Below are positions 37,283 through 46,043 of a DNA stretch of 64,000 bases, one piece after another (the first letter of the stretch is position 1; each line of letters starts with the position of its first letter). Source of the stretch: Salinivibrio sp. ES.052 (lineage in GTDB: Bacteria; Pseudomonadota; Gammaproteobacteria; Enterobacterales; Vibrionaceae). Below the pieces are notes generated by a model. That model did no database searches. It saw only the letters and a list, made by a program, of their open reading frames with translations, and was not told the DNA's origin. Made by a program: the position numbers and the translations under genes. The stretch covers positions 496,001 to 560,000 of the forward strand of contig NZ_FSRI01000001.1 of the NCBI RefSeq assembly GCF_900141775.1, written 5' to 3'.

Positions 37283-39190
37283 ATGTTAAAGAAAACCTTT
37301 CTAGCTGCAGCAGTGGCTTCAGTGGTAGCAGCACCAGCGATGGCAGACGTAGAGCTGACATACGGTGGCTTTGGTGCGCCAAGCAACACTATCACGACAA
37401 CTACTTTGGCAGCTGTTACTAAACAACCAGTACTGAGCTTCTCAACCGCGGAAGACCAAGTAGCCGCTGAGTTCGGTGTAAACGGTGACCTGAAACAAAA
37501 CGGTTTCATCACTATCGAGCTAACCGGTAACGCAACTTTCAACGAAAATGAAGTACGTCAGTGGTTGACAGGTAGTGCAGCAGATTTAAGCGATCTTGAA
37601 ATCGATCTACAGCTTGCAACCATCCAAGCGATTGGCGGTACGCTTCAAGGTTCAGCGACTGTACCTGCGACAGAAACTGATTTGTCTAAAGTGTTGAAAG
37701 TGATCCCAACCGGTGCTGGTGAGCACCAAGCGGACTACGCGATCGATTTGGACGGTAAGCGTCTGCGCATCGCACTCAAGCAAACCACCGGCTCTACTGA
37801 CGACATGATTCAAGAGTCTGCTGGTGTTGCTGTTGATGGAGACGTAAACACAGCAGCAATCGCAGCTGGCCTTGCCGCGGATTCAGCAGCACTGACTGCT
37901 GCGGGTGTTGTCGGTGCTTCTGACGGCGCAGACGAATCAGCTCCAGGTAATGCCGACGGTACTGCAGGTTACTTGTTCTCTGATGTGAATGGTACAGCGA
38001 CTACTGACACAGAAAAAGCTGCATACATTCGTGGCTTAGGCCCGACTGGTGTTTCTTATCTTGAAGATCTTGCTGGCTTCGCTACTGGCGATACCACTGA
38101 GACATTGGTTGCTGGCGGTACGGAACTGAACTTTGACTTTGCCAACGCAAACCAAATCTTCAACCTGCAGTCTGGCCAAAACAACGATGTAGCTGTGAAG
38201 ATTGGTGCACTGAAAAACGCCTCTTACTCTGCAGACCCAGTACAATCTGGCAAGCTGTTCCAGCTTGGCGATCTGTTTGAGCTAGAAGCCACTGACTCTG
38301 GTAAGGCAACCGCGCTGGTTTCAACTGGCTTCTTGTCTGTTGACACTAACGATGACACTGTTGCTGACGACAACGACATCGCGGCAAATGGTTTTGAGCT
38401 GTACAACCGTACGTCTAACCAAAACATCCAGTTGAACAAAGTTAACCTAAGCCTACACGGTGACCTGAACGCGTTCCGTGCAGACAATGCGGGTAACTTG
38501 TTGCTGAAAGACGGCACTGCATCAGGTTGGACCCTAGCATCTGACGGTATGTCTGCCACGGCACCTGCCGGTAACGCAGTCCTTCAAGGTGTTAACACTC
38601 TGGACGCAGCCGCTTCTTCAGTAGCAGCAAGCGCGTGGGATGACCTGAACAAGCTGTATGTTGCAACTGATAACGCAACTCCAGTGGAAGCACAGAGCAT
38701 CTCTGTTAAAGCGTCAATCCTTGGTGTTGACCAAGACACCTTCAACGACTTTGACGATACACTGTCTGAGCTGTTCCTAATCACGCGTGACGGTCTGAAG
38801 TTCGATACTATCCTAACGGGTACAACGTCTTCTAACTCTGTTCACATCCGTGACGTATCTGGCATCCTTCCTGAAGAAGGCGGTAAGATTTACGTGACTG
38901 TTTGGGAATATGACGCACACGCACGTGGCGAATCTGGCGAGCGTAACGTACTGGCTGACCGCGAAGAGCTGACTGTACGTCTACCATCTAACGGTGCAGT
39001 AACCGTTGACCCTGCAACCATCGCAGATCAACTAGGCATCGAAGTGGCGCAAAACCGTCAAGCACGTATGCTGTTCGAAGTTGAAACCAATGTAGGTGAA
39101 GTAGCTGTTAAGAAGAAAGACGCTAGCGGCACTGACATCCAAACTGGTTCACAAGCTGAAGAGCGTGACATCGTAGATTTCACTCTGTAA
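37283..39190 (+). CDS. Candidate S-layer protein (exported, acidic, cysteine-free)
   Basis: 635 residues with a clear Sec signal peptide (MLKKTF, hydrophobic core, cut after AMA at 21). The mature part has no cysteine, is acidic and rich in Ala, Gly, Thr, Asn and Asp, and has alternating beta-type segments. Codon use is strongly biased to the forms of highly expressed genes (GGT, CGT, AAC, GAC), unlike the neighbours. AAAGGA precedes the ATG, and the gene has its own promoter, structured leader and strong terminator. It lies between a complete T2SS operon and wzt, as vapA lies next to abcA in Aeromonas salmonicida. Slr4-type S-layer proteins of marine gammaproteobacteria are another possible relative. 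S-layer identity is inference; an abundant T2SS-exported matrix protein is the alternative. Confidence 0.7.
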   Translation: MLKKTFLAAAVASVVAAPAMADVELTYGGFGAPSNTITTTTLAAVTKQPVLSFSTAEDQVAAEFGVNGDLKQNGFITIELTGNATFNENEVRQWLTGSAADLSDLEIDLQLATIQAIGGTLQGSATVPATETDLSKVLKVIPTGAGEHQADYAIDLDGKRLRIALKQTTGSTDDMIQESAGVAVDGDVNTAAIAAGLAADSAALTAAGVVGASDGADESAPGNADGTAGYLFSDVNGTATTDTEKAAYIRGLGPTGVSYLEDLAGFATGDTTETLVAGGTELNFDFANANQIFNLQSGQNNDVAVKIGALKNASYSADPVQSGKLFQLGDLFELEATDSGKATALVSTGFLSVDTNDDTVADDNDIAANGFELYNRTSNQNIQLNKVNLSLHGDLNAFRADNAGNLLLKDGTASGWTLASDGMSATAPAGNAVLQGVNTLDAAASSVAASAWDDLNKLYVATDNATPVEAQSISVKASILGVDQDTFNDFDDTLSELFLITRDGLKFDTILTGTTSSNSVHIRDVSGILPEEGGKIYVTVWEYDAHARGESGERNVLADREELTVRLPSNGAVTVDPATIADQLGIEVAQNRQARMLFEVETNVGEVAVKKKDASGTDIQTGSQAEERDIVDFTL

Positions 39191-39230
39191 GTAATTACCT
39201 ACTAGGTAATAAAGAGACTGAAAATCAAAC

Positions 39231-39257
39231 AAAGCGCCCCCTACGGGGCGCTTTTTT
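39231..39257 (+). terminator. Rho-independent terminator of the S-layer-like gene
   Basis: Stem AAAGCGCCCC with GGGGCGCTTT (39231-39240 and 39245-39254), loop CTAC, then T to 39257. A weaker hairpin ATTACC/GGTAAT (39194-39210) lies just after the stop codon. Together they isolate the gene as one transcription unit. Confidence 0.95.
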
Positions 39258-39357
39258 ATTTGCGCCTATACGTGGGCTGTTACCCGTCAATACGACTTTG
39301 CAAACCGCCTCGCTTTTCCCCATAATAACCGCCCTTAGCCGCTAACTTATAAGCATC

Positions 39358-40701
39358 ATGGTTGTTTCTGTTTTAAAGGTTACCAAAAGTTTTGCCTTAG
39401 CCCGTGGCCCCTGGCAACGTCTACGCCAAGCATTGTGGCCGCGCCCAAACGATGAGCGCTTTTATGCCCTGCGTAACATTGACTTTCACGCCCACAAGGG
39501 CGAAACCGTCGGCATTGTGGGCCATAACGGCAGTGGTAAATCCACCTTACTGCAGCTGATTTGTGGTGTAATGCAACCCGACCAAGGCCGCATTCATCTG
39601 CAAGGCCGCGTCGCCGCCTTGTTAGAGCTAGGCTCTGGCTTTAACCCTGAATTTACCGGGCGCCAAAATGTCTATTTCAATGCCCAGTTATTAGGCCTGA
39701 CTCGCCAAGAGGTAGAAGCGCGATTCGAGGCCATCACCGAGTTTGCCAATATCGGCCGTTTTATCGATCAACCGGTCAAAAACTATTCCAGCGGTATGAT
39801 GCTGCGTTTGGTGTTTGCGGTGGTCATGCATATTGACCCGGATGTCCTCATCATTGATGAGGCGCTTGCGGTAGGCGATGATGCCTTTCGCCGCAAGTGC
39901 CATGCCAAACTAAAACAGCTGCAAGCGAAGGGCGTGACCTTGTTGTTTGTGTCTCATTCTGCGGGGCAAGTGATCGAGCTGTGCGACCGCGCCGTGTTGC
40001 TCGATCAAGGTGAGCTGTTAATGGAAGGCAAACCCAAGCAAGTGGTACAGCAATACCACAAACTGCTGCACATGGAAGGTGAGGAGCGACAAACTTACCG
40101 TCAAGCCATTATCGACGGCCTGCGCGAGACGGATACCAAACCGTCAAAGGCCAAAACAGAGGCCCCGAGTACGGGCGATTATGATCCCGGTGTGAAGCCG
40201 GCCTCCACCATGTGGTACGCCAGCGACGGTGCCCATATTCATCATCCGCACATTGAGAATCAACACGGTGAGACCGTGAATATGCTCAATGGTAGTGAGA
40301 CCTATGATTATGTCTATCAGGTGGCCTTTGACCGCGAAGCCTTTGAGGTGGGCGGTGGCATGATGATTAAAACCGTGTCGGGCTTTGAGCTGGCAGGGGC
40401 GACCTCGACCCGTGATCACACCTTGCGTATTCCTTATGTGGCCGCCGGACAAACGTTAGAAATGCGTTTTCGATTTCAGTGCAACCTACCTAATGGCAGC
40501 TACTTTCTTAACTGTGGCTGTTCGGCGCTGGTTGACGGAGAGCGCCGCTTTTTACACCGAGGCGTCGATGCGGCCATGTTTACTGTGGTAGAACAAAGCC
40601 AGCACGTCACCGGCGCGGTGGATTTGGTATCGCGTATTGTGCCGAGATTGTTGGATGATGAGGTAACGGCGTCATCGGAGGCTGAACCGAGTGCGTCCTA
40701 A
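39358..40701 (+). CDS. wzt: O-polysaccharide ABC exporter ATPase with C-terminal glycan-binding domain
   Basis: 447 residues. The nucleotide-binding domain has Walker A GHNGSGKST (55-63), the signature YSSGM (near 143-147), Walker B VLIIDEALAVGD and the H-loop SHS. A linker (250-285) leads to a beta-sandwich domain (about 285-425) as in Wzt proteins that recognise the capped end of the finished glycan. Partner of wzm at 25485. The separation of the two exporter genes by the gsp and S-layer genes is unusual. The ATG 39358 has only a weak ribosome site. Confidence 0.93.
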   Translation: MVVSVLKVTKSFALARGPWQRLRQALWPRPNDERFYALRNIDFHAHKGETVGIVGHNGSGKSTLLQLICGVMQPDQGRIHLQGRVAALLELGSGFNPEFTGRQNVYFNAQLLGLTRQEVEARFEAITEFANIGRFIDQPVKNYSSGMMLRLVFAVVMHIDPDVLIIDEALAVGDDAFRRKCHAKLKQLQAKGVTLLFVSHSAGQVIELCDRAVLLDQGELLMEGKPKQVVQQYHKLLHMEGEERQTYRQAIIDGLRETDTKPSKAKTEAPSTGDYDPGVKPASTMWYASDGAHIHHPHIENQHGETVNMLNGSETYDYVYQVAFDREAFEVGGGMMIKTVSGFELAGATSTRDHTLRIPYVAAGQTLEMRFRFQCNLPNGSYFLNCGCSALVDGERRFLHRGVDAAMFTVVEQSQHVTGAVDLVSRIVPRLLDDEVTASSEAEPSAS

Positions 40702-41437
40702 TTTATATATTGTCGGGGGACAAAAGTGTGGCACCTCGGCGTTGGCGCACTTTCTCGCCCAACACCCAGATATTGCTCTGGCTCATAATAAAGAAGCCCA
40801 TGTGTTTGATGATCCTGATATGTATTATCAAGGCCCACCACAATGGGATAAGGCCTATCAAAAAGCGTTTGCCCATGTCACTGCCCCGACGCGGTATTAC
40901 TGTGATGCGACGCCGATTTATAGTTATTTGACTGAGTTGCTGCCTCGCATTGCTCATTATTCACCGGGCGCACGGGTGATCATGATGGTACGTGACCCAG
41001 TCGAGCGGGCGATCTCGCAATACCATATGGAAAAGGGCCGCGGCAACGAGCACCGCAGTATGTTAGGCGCGTTTTTAGCTGAGCCTTTCCGGCTGTGGCG
41101 CGATAACCACAATCTGGCATTAGACGCTGCTCGTCGCTGCCATTCATACCTCGATCGCGGGCGTTTTTTAACCCAATTCCAAGCGATTGACCAAGCATTC
41201 GGGCCATACGAGTACATTGTGGTACACAACGATGATTTGCGTTATCACCATCATGAGACCTTGGCGCGCATCTTCGGCTTTTTAGATTTACCTAACCATT
41301 CCATTGTGGCTGAGCCTGTCTTCACTGGCAATTATAGCCAGCCATCGCTAGGGCAAAAAGTCGCCCGCTATTATGCCAAGGCACGCTTAAGCTTAGAATC
41401 CGATTTAATTGCGCAGTTTAAACACCGCGAACAATAA
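40691..41437 (+). CDS. PAPS-dependent sulfotransferase
   Basis: 248 residues with the two cofactor motifs of the family: a 5'-phosphosulfate loop GGQKCGTSA (9-17) and the 3'-phosphate motif VRDPVERAISQYH (100-112). It moves sulfate from PAPS to a hydroxyl group, here probably on the glycan exported by Wzm/Wzt. GTG 40691 lies inside the end of wzt (11-base overlap), so the two are translated together. Together with cysD, cysC and cysN this supports a sulfated surface polysaccharide. Confidence 0.88.
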   Translation: MRPNLYIVGGQKCGTSALAHFLAQHPDIALAHNKEAHVFDDPDMYYQGPPQWDKAYQKAFAHVTAPTRYYCDATPIYSYLTELLPRIAHYSPGARVIMMVRDPVERAISQYHMEKGRGNEHRSMLGAFLAEPFRLWRDNHNLALDAARRCHSYLDRGRFLTQFQAIDQAFGPYEYIVVHNDDLRYHHHETLARIFGFLDLPNHSIVAEPVFTGNYSQPSLGQKVARYYAKARLSLESDLIAQFKHREQ

Positions 41438-41455
41438 CACTCACGAGCATTTATC

Positions 41456-44400
41456 ATGACCAGTACAGCAGCGGCTCAATCTTCACAAACGAACACCACT
41501 CCCTCCTCAAGTCACACTGGCACCCAAGTTGTTGTGGTGCTGGGCATGCATCGTAGCGGTACCAGTGCCTTAACCAAAGCGTTAGAGGTTTTGGGTGTGT
41601 CGCTCAGTGAAAACTTGATGCCAGAAGGGGAGTTTAATCCCAAAGGCCACTGGGAAGACCTAGACATTGTTGCTATTAACGATAAATTACTCGCCCATTA
41701 TGGTTGTGTGTGGTTTAGCCCTTATCAGCCTGAACTGGACTTAGATGATCCTTTTGTTGATGCATTGATCGATGAAGCGGTAGCGTTATTGCGAGGCCGT
41801 ATTAGCGCGTTGGGCTGTTATGGCTTTAAAGATCCGCGTACTTCACGCTTACTGGCGTTTTGGCAAGCTGTGTTCGCCCGCGCTAACGTTACCCCCAAGT
41901 ATGTTTACGCCGTGCGCAACCCACTTGACATTGTTAAATCCTTGCAAAAACGCGACCAGCTGACCGAGCAGCATGGCTATCTGCTTTGGGGGCACCATAC
42001 CTTTGATAACCTAACGCTGTTAGCCGACAAGCCTGTTTATTGGGTGCCGTTTGATGCCTTGTTACAGTCGCCAAGTAAGGTGATGGCTGAGTTGGCCCAA
42101 TTTATCGCCTTAACGCCGGCACCAGAGAGCGAATGTGAGGCCTTTTGCCGAGACTATATCGACCCAACGCTTTGCCATAGCGCTTCAACCTTGACTGATC
42201 TTTATCAGTCAGACCATGCTTGGCCCTGGGTGATTGTGTTGTATAAGTGTGTGCAGCAGCTCAGCCAAACGCAAGCGAACCCCAATACACTCGCCCAGGA
42301 TTCAGAGTTTCAAACCTTGGCATCCCGCTATCCCGCGACGTGCCAGCATAGCCAAAACCAGTTATTTGAAACCGTGAGTCGCGCTTATTATGAGCAGCTA
42401 GCACAGATTTATCATTTAAAACTGAGTGTCACTCAGCATCAAGACGATGCCCGTAACCGCCAAGCAGAGCTGCAAAATGGTATTCAAGAGCTGCGTGCGG
42501 CACTTGACGAGCAAACGATGGTTGTGGCTGAGCGTGATGCCGATTTAAAGGACATACAGCAACAGCTCACGCAGGCACAGCGTACGCAAAAGGACGCCGA
42601 ACAAATCGCCCAATCTGCGCAGGCAGAGCTTGCTCTGGCTCAACAGCATGGCCAGGCGTTAGAGCAAGCGATAGGTGAGATCCGCCGTTCAACGTCATGG
42701 CGTATCAGCGCGCCGATACGTGGGTTGGGGCGTGCCGCACGTCAACCTCAGCAAGTGTTTACCTGGCTGACCGCCAAAGCCCGTTTGGTCAACCAATTAC
42801 GTCGACAACATGGCGGCATGATCAATCTATTTAAACGGGCCTGGACCTTGTATCGTACTCAGGGCATTGATCAATTAATTGCTGGCACAAAATACCAATT
42901 AGCCACCCACGAATATGGTCACTGGTTAGCCCATTATGGCACCCCGAGCACCGAGGCCCAGCAAGCGATTACGGCACGGGTGGACAGTTTTGAATACCGA
43001 CCACACGTTTCTGTGTTAATGCCGGTGTATAACCCAGATGTGAGCCATTTAGAGCAAGCCATTGCCTCGGTACAAGCGCAACTGTATCCGCATTGGGAGC
43101 TTTGCATCGCCGATGACTGCTCGACCAATCCAGAGGTAAGCGAGGTGCTGCAAGCCTATGCGCAACAAGATGCGCGTATCAAGGTGGTGCATCGCCAGCA
43201 AAATGGCCATATTTCGGCGGCGAGCAACAGTGCACTGGCTATCGCAAGTGGGGACTTTGTTGCGCTGATGGATCAAGACGATACACTCGCGATTGATGCG
43301 TTGTACTGGGTCGCTGAAACGATTCTTGCTCATCCAGATGCCGCATTAATCTATAGCGATGAAGACAAGTTAACCGCTGATGGAAATACGCGCTATGACC
43401 CTAACTTTAAGCCGCAATGGAATCCTGAGCTTATTCGTTCCATGAATTGTGTGTCGCACTTGGGCGTTTATCGTAAAGCGATCGCAGACGAGATCGGCGG
43501 CTTTCGTGAGGGCTTTGAAGGCGCACAGGATTGGGACTTTGTCTTGCGATTTTCAGAGCAGATAAGTCGCGATCAAATTATTCATATTCCACGGATTCTC
43601 TATCACTGGCGCGCCATAGAGGGCAGTACGGCGACAGGTGGTGATGAAAAACCTTATGCCTTGCTAGCGGGCATCAAAGCGGTAGAGGAGCACCTTGCGC
43701 GCCAAAACATCGACGCGACGGTTGAACAACATCCAGATCGACACTATGCCCGTGTACGTTACACCTTGCCTGAGCCGTGCCCCTTGGTCAGCCTAGTGAT
43801 CCCAACCCGGAATGGGTTAGAGGTACTGAAGGTGTGTATTGACTCTATTTTAGAAAAAAACACCTACCCGAACTACGAAATTATTATTGTTGATAACGGA
43901 TCGGATTGTCAGCACACGTTAACCTATCTCGCAGACTTACAAGCCCAGCACAGCAATGTACGCGTGTTGCGTGACGACAGCCCGTTTAACTACTCGGCGC
44001 TCAATAATAAAGCGGTGGCCGAGGCCAAGGGCGAGCTGGTTGCCCTAGTGAATAACGATGTTGAGGTGATCACGCCAGAGTGGCTCACCGAGCTGGTGAG
44101 CCATGCGATTCAGCCTAATGTGGGTGCCGTCGGCGCGCGTTTATGGTATCCCGATAACACTTTGCAACATGGCGGTGTGATCATGGTGGGCGGCGTGGCA
44201 GGCCATGCCCACAAGCACTTGCCGAAAGGTCAGCCAGGCTATGCCTGCCGTGCTATTGTGGCACAAAACTATTCGGCGGTGACCGCGGCATGCCTTGTGG
44301 TACGTAAATCCCTATTTGAGCAAGTAGGGGGCTTGAACGAGGGCGATTTAACCGTCGCGTTTAACGACATCGACTTTTGCCTAAAGCTAAAGCATGCTGG

Positions 44401-44617
44401 CTATGACAATGTCTGGACGCCCTTTGCCGAGCTCTATCACTATGAGTCAAAAACCCGTGGCTTTGAAGACACCCCGGAAAAACAAGCGCGTTTCAATAAA
44501 GAAGTGACGTATATGCAGGCCAAATGGCAAGATATTTTGCTCAATGATCCTTGTTATAACCCCAATTTAACCATGGCCCGAGAGGATTTTTCTCTCGCCG
44601 AAGAACCAAGGGTATAG
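41456..44617 (+). CDS. Fusion of sulfotransferase-like domain with two GT2 domains
   Basis: 1053 residues. Domain 1 (about 25-260) resembles sulfotransferases: GMHRSGTSA (30-38) and YAVRNPLDIVKSLQ (151-164). A coiled coil follows (about 325-415), then an RRSTSWRISAPIRG motif common before multi-GT proteins. GT2 domain A (about 513-740) has SVLMPVYN, ADDCST and MDQDDT. GT2 domain B (about 777-1010) has SLVIPTRNG, VDNGSD, VNNDVEV and a C-terminal DIDFCLKLKHAGYDN acidic block. It probably extends the glycan and sulfates it in one molecule, with the coiled coil as a spacer or chain-length element. Ends the wzt operon. Confidence 0.85.
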   Translation: MTSTAAAQSSQTNTTPSSSHTGTQVVVVLGMHRSGTSALTKALEVLGVSLSENLMPEGEFNPKGHWEDLDIVAINDKLLAHYGCVWFSPYQPELDLDDPFVDALIDEAVALLRGRISALGCYGFKDPRTSRLLAFWQAVFARANVTPKYVYAVRNPLDIVKSLQKRDQLTEQHGYLLWGHHTFDNLTLLADKPVYWVPFDALLQSPSKVMAELAQFIALTPAPESECEAFCRDYIDPTLCHSASTLTDLYQSDHAWPWVIVLYKCVQQLSQTQANPNTLAQDSEFQTLASRYPATCQHSQNQLFETVSRAYYEQLAQIYHLKLSVTQHQDDARNRQAELQNGIQELRAALDEQTMVVAERDADLKDIQQQLTQAQRTQKDAEQIAQSAQAELALAQQHGQALEQAIGEIRRSTSWRISAPIRGLGRAARQPQQVFTWLTAKARLVNQLRRQHGGMINLFKRAWTLYRTQGIDQLIAGTKYQLATHEYGHWLAHYGTPSTEAQQAITARVDSFEYRPHVSVLMPVYNPDVSHLEQAIASVQAQLYPHWELCIADDCSTNPEVSEVLQAYAQQDARIKVVHRQQNGHISAASNSALAIASGDFVALMDQDDTLAIDALYWVAETILAHPDAALIYSDEDKLTADGNTRYDPNFKPQWNPELIRSMNCVSHLGVYRKAIADEIGGFREGFEGAQDWDFVLRFSEQISRDQIIHIPRILYHWRAIEGSTATGGDEKPYALLAGIKAVEEHLARQNIDATVEQHPDRHYARVRYTLPEPCPLVSLVIPTRNGLEVLKVCIDSILEKNTYPNYEIIIVDNGSDCQHTLTYLADLQAQHSNVRVLRDDSPFNYSALNNKAVAEAKGELVALVNNDVEVITPEWLTELVSHAIQPNVGAVGARLWYPDNTLQHGGVIMVGGVAGHAHKHLPKGQPGYACRAIVAQNYSAVTAACLVVRKSLFEQVGGLNEGDLTVAFNDIDFCLKLKHAGYDNVWTPFAELYHYESKTRGFEDTPEKQARFNKEVTYMQAKWQDILLNDPCYNPNLTMAREDFSLAEEPRV

Positions 44618-44825
44618 CATATAGCACTGCATCGGCTGAGCGCCTGGCGACACACGTGCTCAGTCGATCGGCCTTAGGGGGGATATCCCCATGATACTAT
44701 GGGCGGCGATGACGCCAGCGCCTGCCTAATTTTGTTATATTACTCCCACTTATTCTGTGTATCAATAATAAGTCACTCAGCCTTATTATTGATACACTTC
44801 ATCCTTCAAACTTGGAGGGATGACA
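44618..44825. other. Gene-free junction with palindromes
   Basis: This spacer holds a 12-base perfect palindrome GGGGATATCCCC (44679-44690) and the long inverted repeat annotated at 44757-44797. No gene and no T-tailed terminator were found. Confidence 0.5.
44757..44797. repeat. Perfect 16-base inverted repeat
   Basis: GTGTATCAATAATAAG (44757-44772) pairs exactly with 44782-44797 around a 9-base loop. It is AT-rich and has no T run on either side, so it is not a standard terminator. It lies 13 bases before the GGAGG ribosome site of the small membrane protein at 44826. It could be an RNA control element, an operator, or the trace of a mobile element. Confidence 0.75.
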
Positions 44826-44915
44826 ATGGAAAAAATATTAAAACGTTACAGATTCGAGGCGACGCTTCTAACCGCGATGTTGATCGTCTCGTTGTGGTTG
44901 ATTTTTGGAGGGTAA
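44826..44915 (+). CDS. Small membrane protein of 29 residues, or N-terminal gene fragment
   Basis: An ATG with GGAGG eight bases upstream opens a 29-codon frame: a basic start (EKILKRYRFE) and one hydrophobic helix (TLLTAMLIVSLWLIF), ending in GG. The excellent ribosome site and the membrane helix make expression likely. It may be a genuine small membrane protein, or the surviving beginning of a larger membrane glycosyltransferase, since the next gene downstream is also a remnant. Confidence 0.45.
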   Translation: MEKILKRYRFEATLLTAMLIVSLWLIFGG

Positions 44916-45010
44916 CCCGCTTTCATCCACCTATGCCAGAATCCACTCGATTTTGCCGCCCTATATCGCGTACAATCACGATGTTTTCGGGGGATTATCA
45001 TTGAGTCACC

Positions 45011-45205
45011 ATGAGCTTTTCTAACGTCAGCATCATTTTTCTGTGTGTACTTGGCATTTATACTGGTCATATCTTATTCAAGCGGGCCTCGTCGTATTTT
45101 CCAACCGTTTTAAGCGGGTCTTCCATCCTTGACTTTGTCTTTAATAACGACTTGTGCTGCGCCTTGTTGACTGAGACCGTTCGACTTAACGCTGATTCCA
45201 TATAG
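45011..45205 (+). pseudogene. Truncated SMR/EamA-like flippase subunit
   Basis: 64 codons that begin like four-helix SMR-type transporters found in glycan clusters (SFSNVSIIFLCVLGIYTGHILFKRASSYF, then a LSGSSILDFVFNND-like loop). The similarity ends after LCCALL, and the rest of the expected helices 2-4 is absent. An intact protein of the same class is encoded at 46862. This looks like a deletion scar at the edge of the AT-rich block. Confidence 0.6.
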
Positions 45206-45260
45206 AACGTAGATTTGGCATGACGACATGACAATTTTATTTACGAGCAAAGGATTCATT

Positions 45261-46043
45261 ATGGCAAACGAAACGCGCGCTTTAATTGGCTACACAGGGT
45301 TTGTTGGACAGACACTCATCAAACAGACAGCATTCACAGACTTTTACCGTTCGACAAATATCAGTGACATCAAGGGTAGACGTTTTGATACTATCGTTTG
45401 CTCCGGCGCACCTGCAGTAAAATGGCTAGCAAATAAAGAACCAGAGAAAGACAGCCAATCCATTGATTTACTAATAGATTGTTTGAAGCAGGTTCGATGT
45501 AAGAAAATCATCCTGATCAGTACCGTAGATGTTTTTGGCGATGCGAATGGCGTCGATGAAAATACTCAGGTTGAAACCCAAGATCTACATCCGTATGGTT
45601 TCAATCGTTACAGACTAGAAAGCTTTGTGAGAGACAACTTTGATGATCACTTGATAATAAGATTACCAGGTTTAGTTGGTCCAAGGTTAAAAAAGAATGT
45701 CATTTATGATTTTTTAAATCAGAATAATCTAAATGCCATTGATAGTCGCGGCGTTTTCCAGTTTTATCCCATGGTTAATCTGTGGAGTGATATTGAAGTT
45801 GCCATCAATAATAACTTGGATCTTATTCACCTTACTTCTGAGCCGATCTCAGTCAAGGAAGTCGCCCAAGAAGCGTTTAATATGACATTTGATAATGAAG
45901 TATTATCACAACCCGCTAAATATGATTTTCAGACCCGTTATGGCGATATTTATCTATCGAAAGGGAATTATCAATACACTAAGAAAGAAGTGTTGCTGGC
46001 TATCCGAGCTTACGCGCAATCTGAGCAGGTAACTAAATCATGA
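45261..46043 (+). CDS. NAD(P)-dependent epimerase/reductase-like protein
   Basis: 260 residues of an extended SDR fold. It has an N-terminal ALIGYTGFVGQTL dinucleotide motif (about 7-19), IILISTVDVFGDA and YGFNRYRLE (in place of the YxxxK pair, Tyr/Arg here). Members of this group in O-antigen loci reduce or epimerise a nucleotide sugar. ATG 45261 has AAAGGA upstream. First gene of a long AT-rich operon with ATGA-type overlaps. Confidence 0.72.
   Translation: MANETRALIGYTGFVGQTLIKQTAFTDFYRSTNISDIKGRRFDTIVCSGAPAVKWLANKEPEKDSQSIDLLIDCLKQVRCKKIILISTVDVFGDANGVDENTQVETQDLHPYGFNRYRLESFVRDNFDDHLIIRLPGLVGPRLKKNVIYDFLNQNNLNAIDSRGVFQFYPMVNLWSDIEVAINNNLDLIHLTSEPISVKEVAQEAFNMTFDNEVLSQPAKYDFQTRYGDIYLSKGNYQYTKKEVLLAIRAYAQSEQVTKS

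Noticed and set aside
44699-45004. A 101-codon frame across the 16-base inverted repeat
   Set aside because: It reads through the repeat, lacks a ribosome site and conflicts with the better supported 29-codon frame.
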